Part shown: in pieces, positions 22,095 through 33,044 of the stretch
How positions within the stretch are numbered: position 1 is the stretch's first letter
Layout of the letters: every line of letters begins with the position of its first letter
Assembly: GCF_037392515.1 (NCBI RefSeq)
Contig: NC_090283.1
Location: 30,582,249 to 30,646,248 of the forward strand
Length of the DNA: 64,000 bases
Reading direction: 5' to 3'
Origin: Haliotis asinina
Lineage: Eukaryota; Mollusca; Gastropoda; Lepetellida; Haliotidae
Program-made: the position numbers and the translations under genes
Notes under the pieces: generated by a model
The model's input: only the letters and a program-made list of their open reading frames with translations
Databases searched by the model: none
What the model was told of the DNA's origin: nothing

Positions 22095-23709
22095 TTGGAG
22101 ACTGTTGTTCCTTTCTACGATCAGATTGCTCTGTCTCCCTGATCAAAACACGGAAGCGGAAACAACTAGTTCCTAGCGTTCGCGCAAGTGCAAACACTTC
22201 GGTGATGTCATTTACACATCGCTTACGGCATTGATTTGCATAATGTCTAAATATGAAACAAACACAGGTCGGATTATCAATATCGAAAAGGTCAGGGGTT
22301 ATCTTAAGTGACTGCTAGTTCTATTCAAACGTCATATTGCCTTTGAACGAGTATACTCATTATTCTTTGCATGAGCGATACATAATGTAAGGGAGATAAC
22401 TATGTCCAGATGATGTTTGTAATACAACATATTAGACAATGTAACAAAAATGTGCTTCATTACAAATCTTCCCCAGCACAGTTTTGACGCATGAGTATTT
22501 CATTTGTGTCACTGCTACAGGATAAGTAAATTTAATTAGCGGTAGTTCAATTGACATATTTATGAACATGCCCTCAAAGGATATTGTTGGCATGATAACG
22601 CCGGCAGCTACTTGCGGGCTTGTGAATCACCTTCAACGTCTGACAAGGGGTGACATGGCTGTGGTGAAATACATCTTTTTCACTTTTTTCCGAATTCATG
22701 AATCTGAACAAGTTTAACAACAAATCCGTTTTGTTCAAGTGTTCATAAAGATTAATTAAAACATCCCCAGTTCATTTTCCGGAGTTGTAAACATTTGTTT
22801 ACGTTTTGACAGATCAATGCTGAATGAACCGCCGCCCTACACTAAACGAAACACTAGCTGAGTGTCGCGGTTTGTTTTCTTATATTTGGTACATGACAGT
22901 ATATAATCTGTTTATGAAGTAGGTCATTCTGTTAATTCTCTCATGCATTTTAACAGTGAGGCGTTGACATTTTTGTCTCCATTTCCATTATTTAAAAAAT
23001 GTGCCGTCAAATATTTTGGTTGGTGTTTCTCAAGTGGCGATTGAGAATACAGTTCCATCACGTGATGCAAGCCTCCGCATCCGTTTCGTATAAATCGTAT
23101 GACACGCTTTCTCGTGTAATAATTTCTATTAACATCACTCAAAGTTTGGTATTGTCGAAAGGTATCTGCGTTATAGTGCACACAACAATAACAACAAGAC
23201 TGACGGAGAGTAGCTTTACGCCGCGTTTAGCAACCTTCTAGCAATATCACAGCAGGGGACACCAGAAACGGGCTTTACACATTATATTCACTTGGGAAAT
23301 CGAACCCAGGTCTTCGGTGTGACGACCTATCCCTCCGCCCCGACAAGAAACATCCAATAATGATAACGCGTGTATTATATACTAACATAATACAACCAGC
23401 AGCTTCATTTGTTAAATGATACAGCATAAAAAGCAGTGGCTGATATGATAATGTAGAAGGTTTTTAATGAAATATCCTGCAGCAATCTTGACTTATATGT
23501 CGTTAGTTATTTAACATTTCCTTAAGGGTTGCTTGCTGCCAATGCGTGTGTGAATTAGTCGTAACGTATATGTGACAGGTATATTTGAGTTACTCCCCCT
23601 TGATGATTTGTCAACATATGCCAAACTAAAAACATTTTCTGGTTTTGTTATCAAATGGAAACATTTGACATGATATAATCTGCGAAGTGAGTCTGACACC
23701 AATGAAGAT
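22095..23709. promoter_or_regulatory. Head-to-head promoter interval between UBAC2 and RAB3GAP1
   Basis: The two start codons point away from each other across 1.6 kb, so both core promoters must lie here or in upstream non-coding exons. No TATA box is convincing at either side. An antisense family A SINE sits at 23201-23341. A 7-codon upstream frame (ATG at 23702) overlaps the RAB3GAP1 start codon. Confidence 0.5.
23201..23341 (-). repeat. tRNA-derived SINE, family A, antisense copy
   Basis: Contains gctttacgccgcgtttagca, agcaatatcacagcagggga and the B-box complement gaaatcgaacccaggtcttc. It lies about 370 bp upstream of the RAB3GAP1 start codon. Confidence 0.85.
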
Positions 23710-26700
23710 ATGCGCCATATGAATAGAATGAATTCGATCGGTGCAGATGAGGATGCAGATGTGTTTGAAATTACTGACTTTACGACTGCGTCAGATTGGG
23801 AGAGGTTCATCGCTCGCTTTGAAGAAATCATCCACGAATGGAAGTTAGCCAATCGACCGCCACTACCCCCAGCGCCAAAAGACGAGTATTCAAATGGAAC
23901 CTGGGATGAACGTTCTGAAGAATTACAATTTGCTGATTTTAAATTTAAGATTACTCACAAATTTCTGAAATCGTGCGTTGTAACCACTGAGGGTAGAACT
24001 TCCGAAGAGAAGGACAGTGGTCAGGAGACGGACGACATTGAAGATTTTGATGAAAAGACACCAACAGTGTACTCAGATTTAATGAACCTTGACAACGATT
24101 TTCCTTCTCGTGCCCACCCACTGTGTAGATGGTATGGACTCCAGGAATTCCTCATTTTGTCTCCCGCAGCAAACAATGAGATTATTGACTCTGAAAGTAG
24201 AAGCAAGCTACTTCTCAGCTCTGCCTCCATTGCAGTAAGCAACACGTCCTGCAGTGTGCCAGTGTTTGTACAGCAGTCACATAACTGGAGGAAACTATAC
24301 TGTGGAACATGTGTCGTTCCTGGAGCAAATGTTGAGTTTGAAATGGTTCATCTGAAAAAGATACCCTCCCAGTACGATCACCTAGCTGGTCTTATAGATG
24401 TCTTCAAATCGAAATTAGGGTGTGTGTACATCTCTATGCCTCCAGTCTCAGTTTCTGTGAGGTTCACATACATCTTATCTGACTGGTCATGTACAGCATG
24501 GCCACAGGCGCCTCCAGACCTGTCATCATTGATGGAGGATGAAGTTGGCTGCACTGATTTTGGTAACCTTCCATTTGGAGCATGTGAGGATCCAGTGAGT
24601 GACTTACATTTGTCCTGCACTTGGCCAAGTCTGTCAGAGGATATGATTGTTGAGAACCATGTTTATTCGGATCTTGACCCCCTTCAAGCACCTCAGTGGT
24701 CTGTTCGAATCAACATGGCTGATGATCCACTGTGTCTTCTAGGGGATTATATCAGAGAATTCCTTACTCTCACTGAAAGAAAAGAAACAACTGATGAACT
24801 CCTTGGAAACCTAGTACCTGAAGAGGGGGACAATGCAGACTTAAGCCAAGCACTGCAACGTTTGACTGAACCCAGCATGCCATATGCTATGCCTTCCATT
24901 GGATCTGTTGTATCGACTGCTACAACAAGACTGAAAATAAAACCAGAAGAAGCACCAATTGCTTCAGATATGCTAAATCAGATATTATTATTTCTATTTC
25001 CCGATGCCAAGGGGCCAAAATGTGAAGGGGAAGATGAAAATGAAGACGAAGAAGTGAAGGAAAAAACTGCAAGATACACAGATGTTTTGGCAGAGCTAAA
25101 GAAACAGATGAAAACTGCACCTCTTGATAGTTTAACACATCGCTTAGCTGTGTGTTTTGCTATAGTTAACCATAATTATGGTGGTTTAAGAGCTGTTGCA
25201 CACTTGTGGCAAGAGTTTGTCTTAGAGATGAGATTTCGCTGGGAGAATAATCACTTTGTATCAGGAGTGGAAAAGTCTCAACCCAATCTTGGAGCTTGCC
25301 TTCTGCACCAGAAGCTTCAGATGCTGAACTGCTGCATAGAGAGGAAGATGAAGAGAGAGTCAGTAGGCTACGGATATGGTTCAGAATGTGACAATTCTGA
25401 TGGAGCTTCACCTGATAGTCCTGGTGATCCTTTCAGTCGTGTGTCAGACAAACAAGACTCCTCCCCAGCTGAAGGACAAGTTGATCAGGTAAACAGTGAA
25501 CGTTTTGGCAGTATAGGAAGTGTAAGCGATGATGAATTCTACGACTGTGATGAGGATGATGATGAGGATGCAGATGGAGCTTCGGTCCCAAAGGAGAAGA
25601 CTAAAGACCGAAAGAACAGCAGGAACAGGGACAGCTCAGAAGACAGAGCCAAGTTGGAGGAAAGTATTGAGTCAGCATCTGTTGCCAGTGAATCATCCTT
25701 TAAGGATAGCTTTTCTCATAAACCTGAAGGTAGACTTGCACCTTTTAAAAACATGAAACTCCTGGGGTCTAGTGAGCAGATGTTTGTCCCCATTACACAA
25801 GAACCATCACCTATGACAGAAGACATGCTTGAAGAACATGCTGATGTGCTCTCAAAACTTGGGTCATCTCAAGAAAGCACACAGCTGCGTGCAAGAATGC
25901 AGAGTGCTTGTCTTCTCTCTGATATGGAGTCTTTCAAAGCTGCTAATCCGGGCTGCATCCTGGAAGATTTTGTTAGATGGTATTCCCCAAGAGATTACAT
26001 TGAGGATGAGGTTGAAACTGAAGATGGTAAGAAAGAAATTAAAGGCTGCCTTAGTCAAAGAATGCAAATTCCTGGAAACATGTGGGTGGAAGTATGGCAG
26101 AGTGCAAGACCCGTTCCTGCCAGGCGACAAAGACGGTTATTTGATGATACTAGAGAAGCTGAAAAGGTCCTCCACTGGCTTAGCTCCATGAAGCCTGCAA
26201 CTGTTGTGTTTAACTTAATGCCAATGTTAACTCATGCTGCTATAGTAAAGGTCCTTGATAATGAAGATGCCGATGTGCCTGCTGTGAAGACTCTAGTTGA
26301 CCAAATAGTGTCCAAGGGGGCCAAACTGACTCGAAACCCAATGGCTGATGTCAGGAAATATGAACATTTGGTCAGACTTATTGAAATGGCAGAAACCCTG
26401 ATTGCAAGAACAGTGTCCCTGAGATCCAAATTTTCTGAAGACCTCCTAGAACAACGAGGTGCAGAGAGTGAACTCCATCACTTTGTGTCCTGTCTTCATC
26501 AACATCCGGAGGTTACAGTTCGAGGTGGTCCTTGTGGTCCTGTAGGGGCCATCATCCACAAACTGTTTGTCCAGTCACAAAAGGCTTCCTACATGTTGCT
26601 AGATGAGGATGAGGAGCCCACTGAAGAAGTGGAGAAAGATGCACATAAACCTGCTAGCACTGTCCCAGATTTCCCACGAGCAACAGCTCGTGAATACATA

Positions 26701-26829
26701 CTGAGAGCTATGGTACCAAGGCCTGCTCCCTATTCAAGAGTGCTACCACAAAAGATGTTCTGTGTTCTGGTAGAAAATGACCACTTTCGGTTAGCAGGAG
26801 CATTTTCTTCTGATACAACTTTCCAGTGA
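23710..26829 (+). CDS. RAB3GAP1: RAB3GAP1, Rab3 GTPase-activating protein catalytic subunit (single exon)
   Basis: This 1039-codon frame is collinear with the human 981-residue protein from end to end. Landmarks are FEITDFTTASDWERFI at residues 19-34, FPFGACEDP-like LPFGACEDPVSDLHLSC, VAHLWQEFVLEMRFRWENN, LHQKLQMLNCCIERK, an acidic variable linker (about residues 570-680), SDMESFKAANPGC near 737, FVRWYSPRDYIEDEV, ARRQRRLFDDTREAEKVLH from residue 804, and the C-terminus RLAGAFSSDTTFQ. The Arg-rich block is where the human catalytic Arg (Arg728) lies. With RAB3GAP2 the family inactivates Rab3 and activates Rab18 at the ER. No intron interrupts the frame, whereas vertebrate RAB3GAP1 has over 20 exons, so a retrogene origin is likely. 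Methionines at codons 1, 4 and 7 are all possible starts. No stop or frameshift is present, so it looks functional. Confidence 0.97.
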   Translation: MRHMNRMNSIGADEDADVFEITDFTTASDWERFIARFEEIIHEWKLANRPPLPPAPKDEYSNGTWDERSEELQFADFKFKITHKFLKSCVVTTEGRTSEEKDSGQETDDIEDFDEKTPTVYSDLMNLDNDFPSRAHPLCRWYGLQEFLILSPAANNEIIDSESRSKLLLSSASIAVSNTSCSVPVFVQQSHNWRKLYCGTCVVPGANVEFEMVHLKKIPSQYDHLAGLIDVFKSKLGCVYISMPPVSVSVRFTYILSDWSCTAWPQAPPDLSSLMEDEVGCTDFGNLPFGACEDPVSDLHLSCTWPSLSEDMIVENHVYSDLDPLQAPQWSVRINMADDPLCLLGDYIREFLTLTERKETTDELLGNLVPEEGDNADLSQALQRLTEPSMPYAMPSIGSVVSTATTRLKIKPEEAPIASDMLNQILLFLFPDAKGPKCEGEDENEDEEVKEKTARYTDVLAELKKQMKTAPLDSLTHRLAVCFAIVNHNYGGLRAVAHLWQEFVLEMRFRWENNHFVSGVEKSQPNLGACLLHQKLQMLNCCIERKMKRESVGYGYGSECDNSDGASPDSPGDPFSRVSDKQDSSPAEGQVDQVNSERFGSIGSVSDDEFYDCDEDDDEDADGASVPKEKTKDRKNSRNRDSSEDRAKLEESIESASVASESSFKDSFSHKPEGRLAPFKNMKLLGSSEQMFVPITQEPSPMTEDMLEEHADVLSKLGSSQESTQLRARMQSACLLSDMESFKAANPGCILEDFVRWYSPRDYIEDEVETEDGKKEIKGCLSQRMQIPGNMWVEVWQSARPVPARRQRRLFDDTREAEKVLHWLSSMKPATVVFNLMPMLTHAAIVKVLDNEDADVPAVKTLVDQIVSKGAKLTRNPMADVRKYEHLVRLIEMAETLIARTVSLRSKFSEDLLEQRGAESELHHFVSCLHQHPEVTVRGGPCGPVGAIIHKLFVQSQKASYMLLDEDEEPTEEVEKDAHKPASTVPDFPRATAREYILRAMVPRPAPYSRVLPQKMFCVLVENDHFRLAGAFSSDTTFQ

Positions 26830-28719
26830 AAGTTTGCTGTTCACTCACTAACAAATTTAAATCAGATGTGAAATGTGTCATCAGGTTCTAATCCGGAACA
26901 GAATAGTGGACATGGATATCAGGTCCGTCGCTGATAACAGGGTTGTTGGGTGTTATTTATTTGAATGGGTGTGCCAGTTGCTTTAGCATTTTTGTCTTAA
27001 CCAATGACATATGATCTGCTTATATTCTATGCTTTACCAGTGTAGCCATTCTAGGTGCAGTTGTTTGTATTTTCTTCTGTTCTGGAGATATTTAAATACA
27101 TGTACATTAACAGAAATATACAAGGCACAGTTTGTCAAGATTCTATTCTTTCTTTCAAATTTACATGGAAGTCCTTCATTCTTTGCCATTGTTACCCAGG
27201 TAGAGAACAGTTTCTGTGGGTCAGACCATCCATACTTTTGTACAGGTTCCTTATCCATGCTACCTCCAACATCAGCGTCATGAGTCAAGAGGTCAGTTAG
27301 CTAGAAAAAATATGTTGTGTAGTTGTGTAAATTATTTTTGTGACATTTCATAGCTAGAGCACTTGGACTCAGTCCTTAAGTTGATTTGCAATATAATTTT
27401 TATTTTGAAAAGTACTTTTTAGTAACTTTAATGAAAAAAAAGATAGAGATGTCCTGCTTTTTTGTATGAGTGCCATGGTGTGAGGCTTTATATCACATTA
27501 GGGCATAAATTTCCTTCTAAAAAAAACCCTTCTAACTGATAACTTCGAACTGAATCAGATTTCTATTATCTGAAGGTAAATCTGTTCATGTAAAATTAGG
27601 CCTGTTTATAACACGTTTGTTGTAGTTAGGGAAGAGCCTGATTATTTCTGGCAACTAATTTCACATTGTTCTGATGGTTTTAACTAATCCCTGTCTTGTC
27701 ATTACAATACTATGTGTACGAGCCGGATTGAGAAATTATATTTTATTGCATTGGAATGAAAAACCCTGGCTAGCAGGAGATCGGAAACACAGGGATAATA
27801 TAGGTGCATCCTTACATACACAAAGATCTTAACTAAGCACCCTGTGTACTTTTGCAATGATAGGTTTTCCACACGTATGTTAACCTTCGCCTTTGGCTCA
27901 TAAAACACAATAAAGTGATTGGAATCCATGGTATGATTTTATAATGATGATTGCTCATTTTAAAAAGAACATGGATTTCCATACAAAATCATGTCTGTGC
28001 CAATATGGCCTTGGAATGTTAAAGGTCGAATTTATTGGTGAATGTGCATATTCAAAATGTCATTTTGCGTGTCTTACCCAATTCAAGGTCAGTGCTGAGT
28101 GTGATGACCTCCATGTGACTGTTTTACAGCAAGCAGTCTAGTCCTCATACCCCTGTCAGCCTCCTGATCCCCTGAAGGGGCAGTCGATGCCATTCCTTGT
28201 ATAAAGCAGCTTCTAATGTACCAGGTTCTGTACAGGAGGATCCTTTGTTGCACAGTCATGTACCAGTTGTTAATATCAGGACTCATTCAACCGTGAGATA
28301 TGTCCAGGTGCCTAACTAAGCTCTTCATTTATATTTAGGATGTATAAATGAGTAGACAACTACAGATTAATTTACAGTTTCATATTGCATATAATGACTT
28401 GCATAATAAAAACTTAAACCTGCTAAGGCTTATCTGGTTAGTGTGGCTGAAAGTAAATTACAGCATGTTCTGTGGAATGCCTGATTGCAGCCTTAGCTTG
28501 TAAAACAATATGTGGTATTTATTTTGTCATTATGCAGTCCCAGTGAAGATGAGCATGATTTACGGGCATGTCAAACTATAACATCTGATGGAGTACTTGT
28601 TGGAACCATGCACCACAGGGGCATAGCAGGACTATCTTGACAAACATATGTTTTATATCAAGTATGTCCACTGTATAAAGTATATGGTCCATGTAGAGTA
28701 TATGTTCTCTGTCAACTAG
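26830..28719 (+). other. RAB3GAP1 3' flank, no further gene seen
   Basis: AT-rich sequence follows the stop codon. A-runs at about 27434 and 27520 are short and not flanked by target duplications, so I cannot identify a retrocopy poly(A) tail. Short frames here have no family resemblance. Confidence 0.5.
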
Positions 28720-28856
28720 GGGCAGTGGGGTAGCCTAATCGTTAAAAGTGTTCGCTTGGATGGATACAATGTGTGAAGCCCATTTTATGATGTCCCCCGA
28801 CGTGACATTGCTTAATATTGCTACAAGCAGTGTGAATCTAAACTCACTCACTAAAT
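28720..28856 (+). repeat. tRNA-derived SINE, family A, sense copy
   Basis: Starts ggcagtggggtagcctaatc, has acaatgtgtgaagcccattt and gtcccccgacgtgacattgc, and ends aaactcactcacta. The B-box region is deleted, otherwise the order matches 3809-3957. Confidence 0.85.
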
Positions 28857-28997
28857 CAAGTAATTCTTCATATTAAGCAGAGCCTCTTTATAAAGCGTAT
28901 CCTCTATTTAACTCTGACAGACTATGGAGACAGGTCAAAAATAAAGGTTCCTGAAAAGAGTGTGTTTTACTACTCTAGAATCATTTACTCTTGGTCA

Positions 28998-29253
28998 CTG
29001 AAGTGAATAAGTGAATATAGTTGTACACGACACTCAGCATTATTCCAGCTATATGGCGGTGGTCTGTAAATAATCGAGTCTGAACCTGGCAATCCAGTGA
29101 TCAACAGCATGAGCATCAATCTGCACAATTGAGAACCGATGATGTGTCAACCAAGTCATCAAGTCTGACCACCTGATCCTGTTAGTCACCTCTTACTGAA
29201 AAATCACAGGTTACGGAAAGCCAGTATTCTAAGCGGGACCTCCACGGGTTCTT
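28998..29253 (-). repeat. SINE, family B, antisense copy
   Basis: Full-length but diverged: cattattccagctatatggc, ctgtaaataatcgagtctga and ccagtgatcaacagcatgag are clear. Confidence 0.85.
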
Positions 29254-29377
29254 GGTCATTGGAACTTGATACATGTTTTGTGGAGCCCTGATTGAAAACA
29301 TATTGAAGGTTAGTGTGAAAAGTGTTGGCAACATTTAACTGAAAGACTTTTTCCTACAAATGTGCATTATATGACAA

Positions 29378-29456
29378 GACCCATTTCTGTTGTTCTCAGC
29401 CATGATAGTGCAGGACTATTGCCAAAAGCGGCATAAAACTGAACTCACTCACTCCA
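29378..29456 (+). repeat. SINE family A 3' fragment
   Basis: Only the 3' third is present: gacccatttctgttgttctc to gccaaaagcggcataaaact and actcactcactcc. Confidence 0.75.
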
Positions 29457-30094
29457 AAACAATATAATTTTGGTTATCTGACTAGTATAATATACAACTG
29501 ATTGGTTGACTCTTTTGAACCTGGTCTGTAACAAACCTCATGTATTTATCAATGTAAACTTGCTACAGCTTTTACAGCTTGACCTGAGCTACTCTACATA
29601 TGCATGACCCAGGAGGTCAAATAGCACAAACGGCAGGTCAAGTTAAACTTCATGAAATAGGGGAGCAGAGAATGTTATAAATGCTGCTTTCATATTAAGC
29701 ATGTATACATCGAAAACATTAAACCATCTGTAGCTTCTTTTTGAAAGAAAGTTAAACATCACTGACAATTTCTCAACACTGAAATGTCAAACGGTAGCCA
29801 TGTCTCAGCTGTTCAGACATGTTATCAATCAACTGACAAAGATGCACCCCTTCACAATAATAGACCCAACCAATGATGTCTACTCAAAGCATTGGTCTTC
29901 ACTTGATCAAGCTGTAGGTGTAGAAAGAGAGAAAACTGTTGAGAGTTCTGCATCTCACATCCACTTCACTTCTTCAGCTTCAAGATGGCATACAGAGTAG
30001 TGTAATTGTCATATGGTTCATTCTGACTTACTTGTGGTTGAACAATAGCAAGAGAATGTAAATGTGTTGGGCTTTGGTGCTTTTTTGGATGGTT

Positions 30095-31215
30095 AAATAC
30101 CAAGCCTTTAGATTTGCACAAGCATATTTTCCTGGTTCAGTCCAGACCCTTGGATTTCTGATCTGGTTTGCTGGCTCTATCCATGGCTTTGGATTTCTGA
30201 GTCGGTTGGTTCAATCTAGGCCCCTGGATTTGTCAGCCGGTCAATTGGTTGTTTCAATCCAGTAACTTGGATTTGTGAGCCAGTTGGCTGGTTCAATCCA
30301 GGTCTGTGGATTTGTGACCTAGTTGGCTGGTTCAGTCCACCCCCTTGCATTTGTGATTCAGTTGGTTTGTTCAATCCAGGCTCATGGATTTGTGATCCAT
30401 CGGTTGGTTGGTTCAATCCAGTCTTTTGCAGCTGTAATGCAGTTGGTTGGTTTAATCCAGACCCTTACATTTGTGTTCCAGCTGCTTGGTTCAATGCAGG
30501 CTCATGGATTTGTGATCCCATTACTTGGTTTAGTCATGGCCCTTGCATTTGTGATCCAGTTGGCTGGTTCAATCCAGACCCTTGGATTTGTGATCCCATT
30601 ACTTGGTTCAGTCCTGGCTCTTTTATGTGCAGTCAGGTTGGTTGGTTCAATGCAGGCCCTTTGATTTCTTGAGCCATTTGGTTGGTTCAGTCTGTGCCCT
30701 TGGATTTGTGATCCAGGTACATGGTTGAGTCCTGGACCTTGAATTTGTGATCCAGCTGATTGGTTCAATTCAGACCTATAGATTTCTGAGCCAGTTGGTT
30801 GGTTCTGTCCAGGCTCATGAATTTATTAGCCCGTTACTTGGTTCATTCCAAGCCCATGCATTTGTGAGTCAGTTGGTTGGTTCCGCCCAGGCTCATGGAT
30901 TTGTTAGCCAGTTACTAGGTTCAGTCCAGGGCCTTCCATTTGTGATCCAGTCGGTCGGTTCAATCCAGGCCCAAGGATTTGTGATCTCATTACTTGGTTC
31001 AATCCAGGCCCTTTGATTTGTGATCCAGTTGGTTGGTTCAATCCAGTCCCTTGGATTTAAGAGCTGGCTAGCTGGTTCAATCCAGGGAAATGTATTGGTT
31101 CAGTTTCAGACCCTTAGAGTTTTGGAAGTTGATGTTTTAGTTCAGTTCCAACTCCTTGGATATGTAGAATTGATCAGTTGGTTCATCTCCAGGTTTTTGG
31201 TTGTGTTGAAGCTGG
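30095..31215. repeat. 39-bp minisatellite
   Basis: About 28 degenerate copies of ggttcaatccaggcccttgg plus atttgtgatccagttggtt. The period is a multiple of three, which produces repetitive open frames on both strands that should not be taken as genes. Confidence 0.92.
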
Positions 31216-31261
31216 TTGGTGGATATCACTTATTCAGCAAAGTTTGTTTATAATTTAATCC

Positions 31262-31412
31262 AAGAAATATGGCGGCGGTCTGTATATAATCCAGTATTTA
31301 CCATACAATCAAGTGATCAACAGTTTGATAATCAATCTATGCAGTTGGGATACAATGATGTGTGTACCAAGTTTGCGAGCCTGTTCACCCGCCTGAAATG
31401 TCAAGCATAGGT
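31262..31412 (-). repeat. SINE family B degenerate fragment
   Basis: Contains atatggcggcggtctgtata, taatccagta and aagtgatcaacag, then gtttgcgagcctgttcaccc and aagcataggttgctgaag, in the family B order. Confidence 0.65.
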
Positions 31413-31974
31413 TGCTGAAGACTGGTCCCAATCAATATAAGTGCCAGCATAAATACTACACAGGAAACGGATGGACATGTTGAAATCCATGTTCACTCAG
31501 CTCTTCTTGACATTAAAGTCTCAATGATGACTTGTACAACACAACATAGTTGGATCTTCTTGCCCAGGAAATCACTCCAAACATTGTAAGGCCATAATGA
31601 TTTAACTGCTAGAATTGCATTCAGTTTGTATGTTGGATCTCAGGCAGAAGGAATTCAATTTTATGTGCATGTCCTTTCAAATGGATGTAGTTAAAATCAA
31701 GCATTAATATGTGGTATGAAAACAAAAGGATGTTGGACAGTGTACTGAAAATCAAATAGTGTCATGATGACACTCTGCAGACAGTTTTTGAAGTTCAGTT
31801 ATTGATGAACAGGATTAACTGATATTTAGCTCATTCTCTTGACAATCAATATAACACAGCATCCATTAAACAGGGATAAAGCATTGATACCTTGTGAAAC
31901 TTGTAATGATGTCCTACCTCTAATATGGGATGAACAATACATAAAGGTTAAATGATTGACTGGAGGAGGGGTGT
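31413..31974. other. Spacer, no gene recognised
   Basis: AT-rich unique-looking sequence between the SINE fragment and the 30-bp array; nothing recognised. Confidence 0.5.
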
Positions 31975-32250
31975 GTGTGTGTCAGTCAGACCTGGGTTGA
32001 TTGACTGGCTTGCCGGGTTGATTGATAGGGTGGTCAGACTTGATGAGTTGATTGACTGGGTGGTCAGGATTGCTGGGTTAATTGATAGGGTGGTCTGGCT
32101 TGTATTGGTGATTGACTGGGTGGTCAGGCTTGTAGGGTGCACTGAGTGGGAGGTCAGTCTTGCCAAGTTGATTGGCTGGGTGGTCAGGCTAGCTGGGTTG
32201 ATTGACGGAGTGGTCAGGCTTTCTTTGCTTGATAGTCTGGGTTGTCAGAT
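31975..32250. repeat. 30-bp minisatellite
   Basis: Nine copies of ttgattgactgggtggtcag plus gcttgctggg with substitutions. Confidence 0.9.
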
Positions 32251-32399
32251 GGAATGATAGGGTTGATAAAGGGTTAATAAGGCCTATGGGTTGTCTGAAT
32301 GTGTGACAGTTTATCCTCATAGGTTGTTTTTTGCCAATGTTTTCTTTGTCAGTTTTACTCACAAATCAAAAGGAAACAAAAACAATCATCTGAAGGAGT

Positions 32400-32405
32400 T
32401 TTATT
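32400..32405 (-). terminator. AATAAA polyadenylation signal, GNAT gene
   Basis: AATAAA on the minus strand lies about 460 nt beyond the stop codon of the acetyltransferase gene. It is the first canonical signal I see downstream, so it is a candidate only. Confidence 0.35.
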
Positions 32406-32489
32406 TCCTCTTGAGGTGAAACACACCCAGAAAAGCTGAGGAAGTGCGTGAAAGAAGTCAAAAATGACTTTCCAGACTTTAGACCATGG

Positions 32490-32595
32490 TACCCGAGTCA
32501 CAAAGCGATCGTAGCGTGAAGACGATCTTAACTCTCAAACTATATTATAGACTAACAACAGATATAGCGCCACGATCGCTGTGTAAAACAGGCTC
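32490..32595. mobile_element. ~100-bp MITE-like inverted repeat
   Basis: The left arm gagtcacaaagcgatcgtag pairs with the right arm, whose reverse complement reads gttttacacagcgatcgtgg. It lies in the likely 3' UTR region of the GNAT gene. Confidence 0.5.
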
Positions 32596-32867
32596 CAGAA
32601 TTGACAAACACTCGACTAGTGAAGAGACCATTTGATAACAGTTCTGCTTTCTGTTGGTATAAAGATCAACATTTAATTTTCATTGCCCTTGTGAAATATT
32701 TCAGCTAGTATATACGTCTGGCTGCGAAGTCGTGTTTGCTCTCTTATATCCACTTTACTCAACTAATGTTTCAAATGTTCCAGTAGCTAATTCGTTCGGT
32801 ACATTCTCATTCTTCTACAGTACTTGATATAGTGCGTGTAAATTATAAGTTTACAGCATTCGCCCAT

Positions 32868-33044
32868 TTACTCCGAAACTATCTTTGAACAGGCTGTTTT
32901 CATGGCGTCGTTGTCTAACGTGAACGTCATGACGCTATCAGTGTTTGTTTCGACAGCATCAAATTTTTTGTAGAAATTGATTCCCATTGTGTTCCTTCGT
33001 TTGGCCATCCACTGCATATATTCACATCCCCAGGACAGAGCTAA
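32868..33044 (-). CDS. GNAT exon 5 (stop codon)
   Basis: Acceptor ttttgcag, then LALSWGCEYMQWMAKRRNTM and GINFYKKFDAVE, ending KIVSE and TAA. The intron before it is 4.3 kb and holds the 21-bp minisatellite. Confidence 0.9.
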   Translation of the reverse strand, partial: LALSWGCEYMQWMAKRRNTMGINFYKKFDAVETNTDSVMTFTLDNDAMKTACSKIVSE

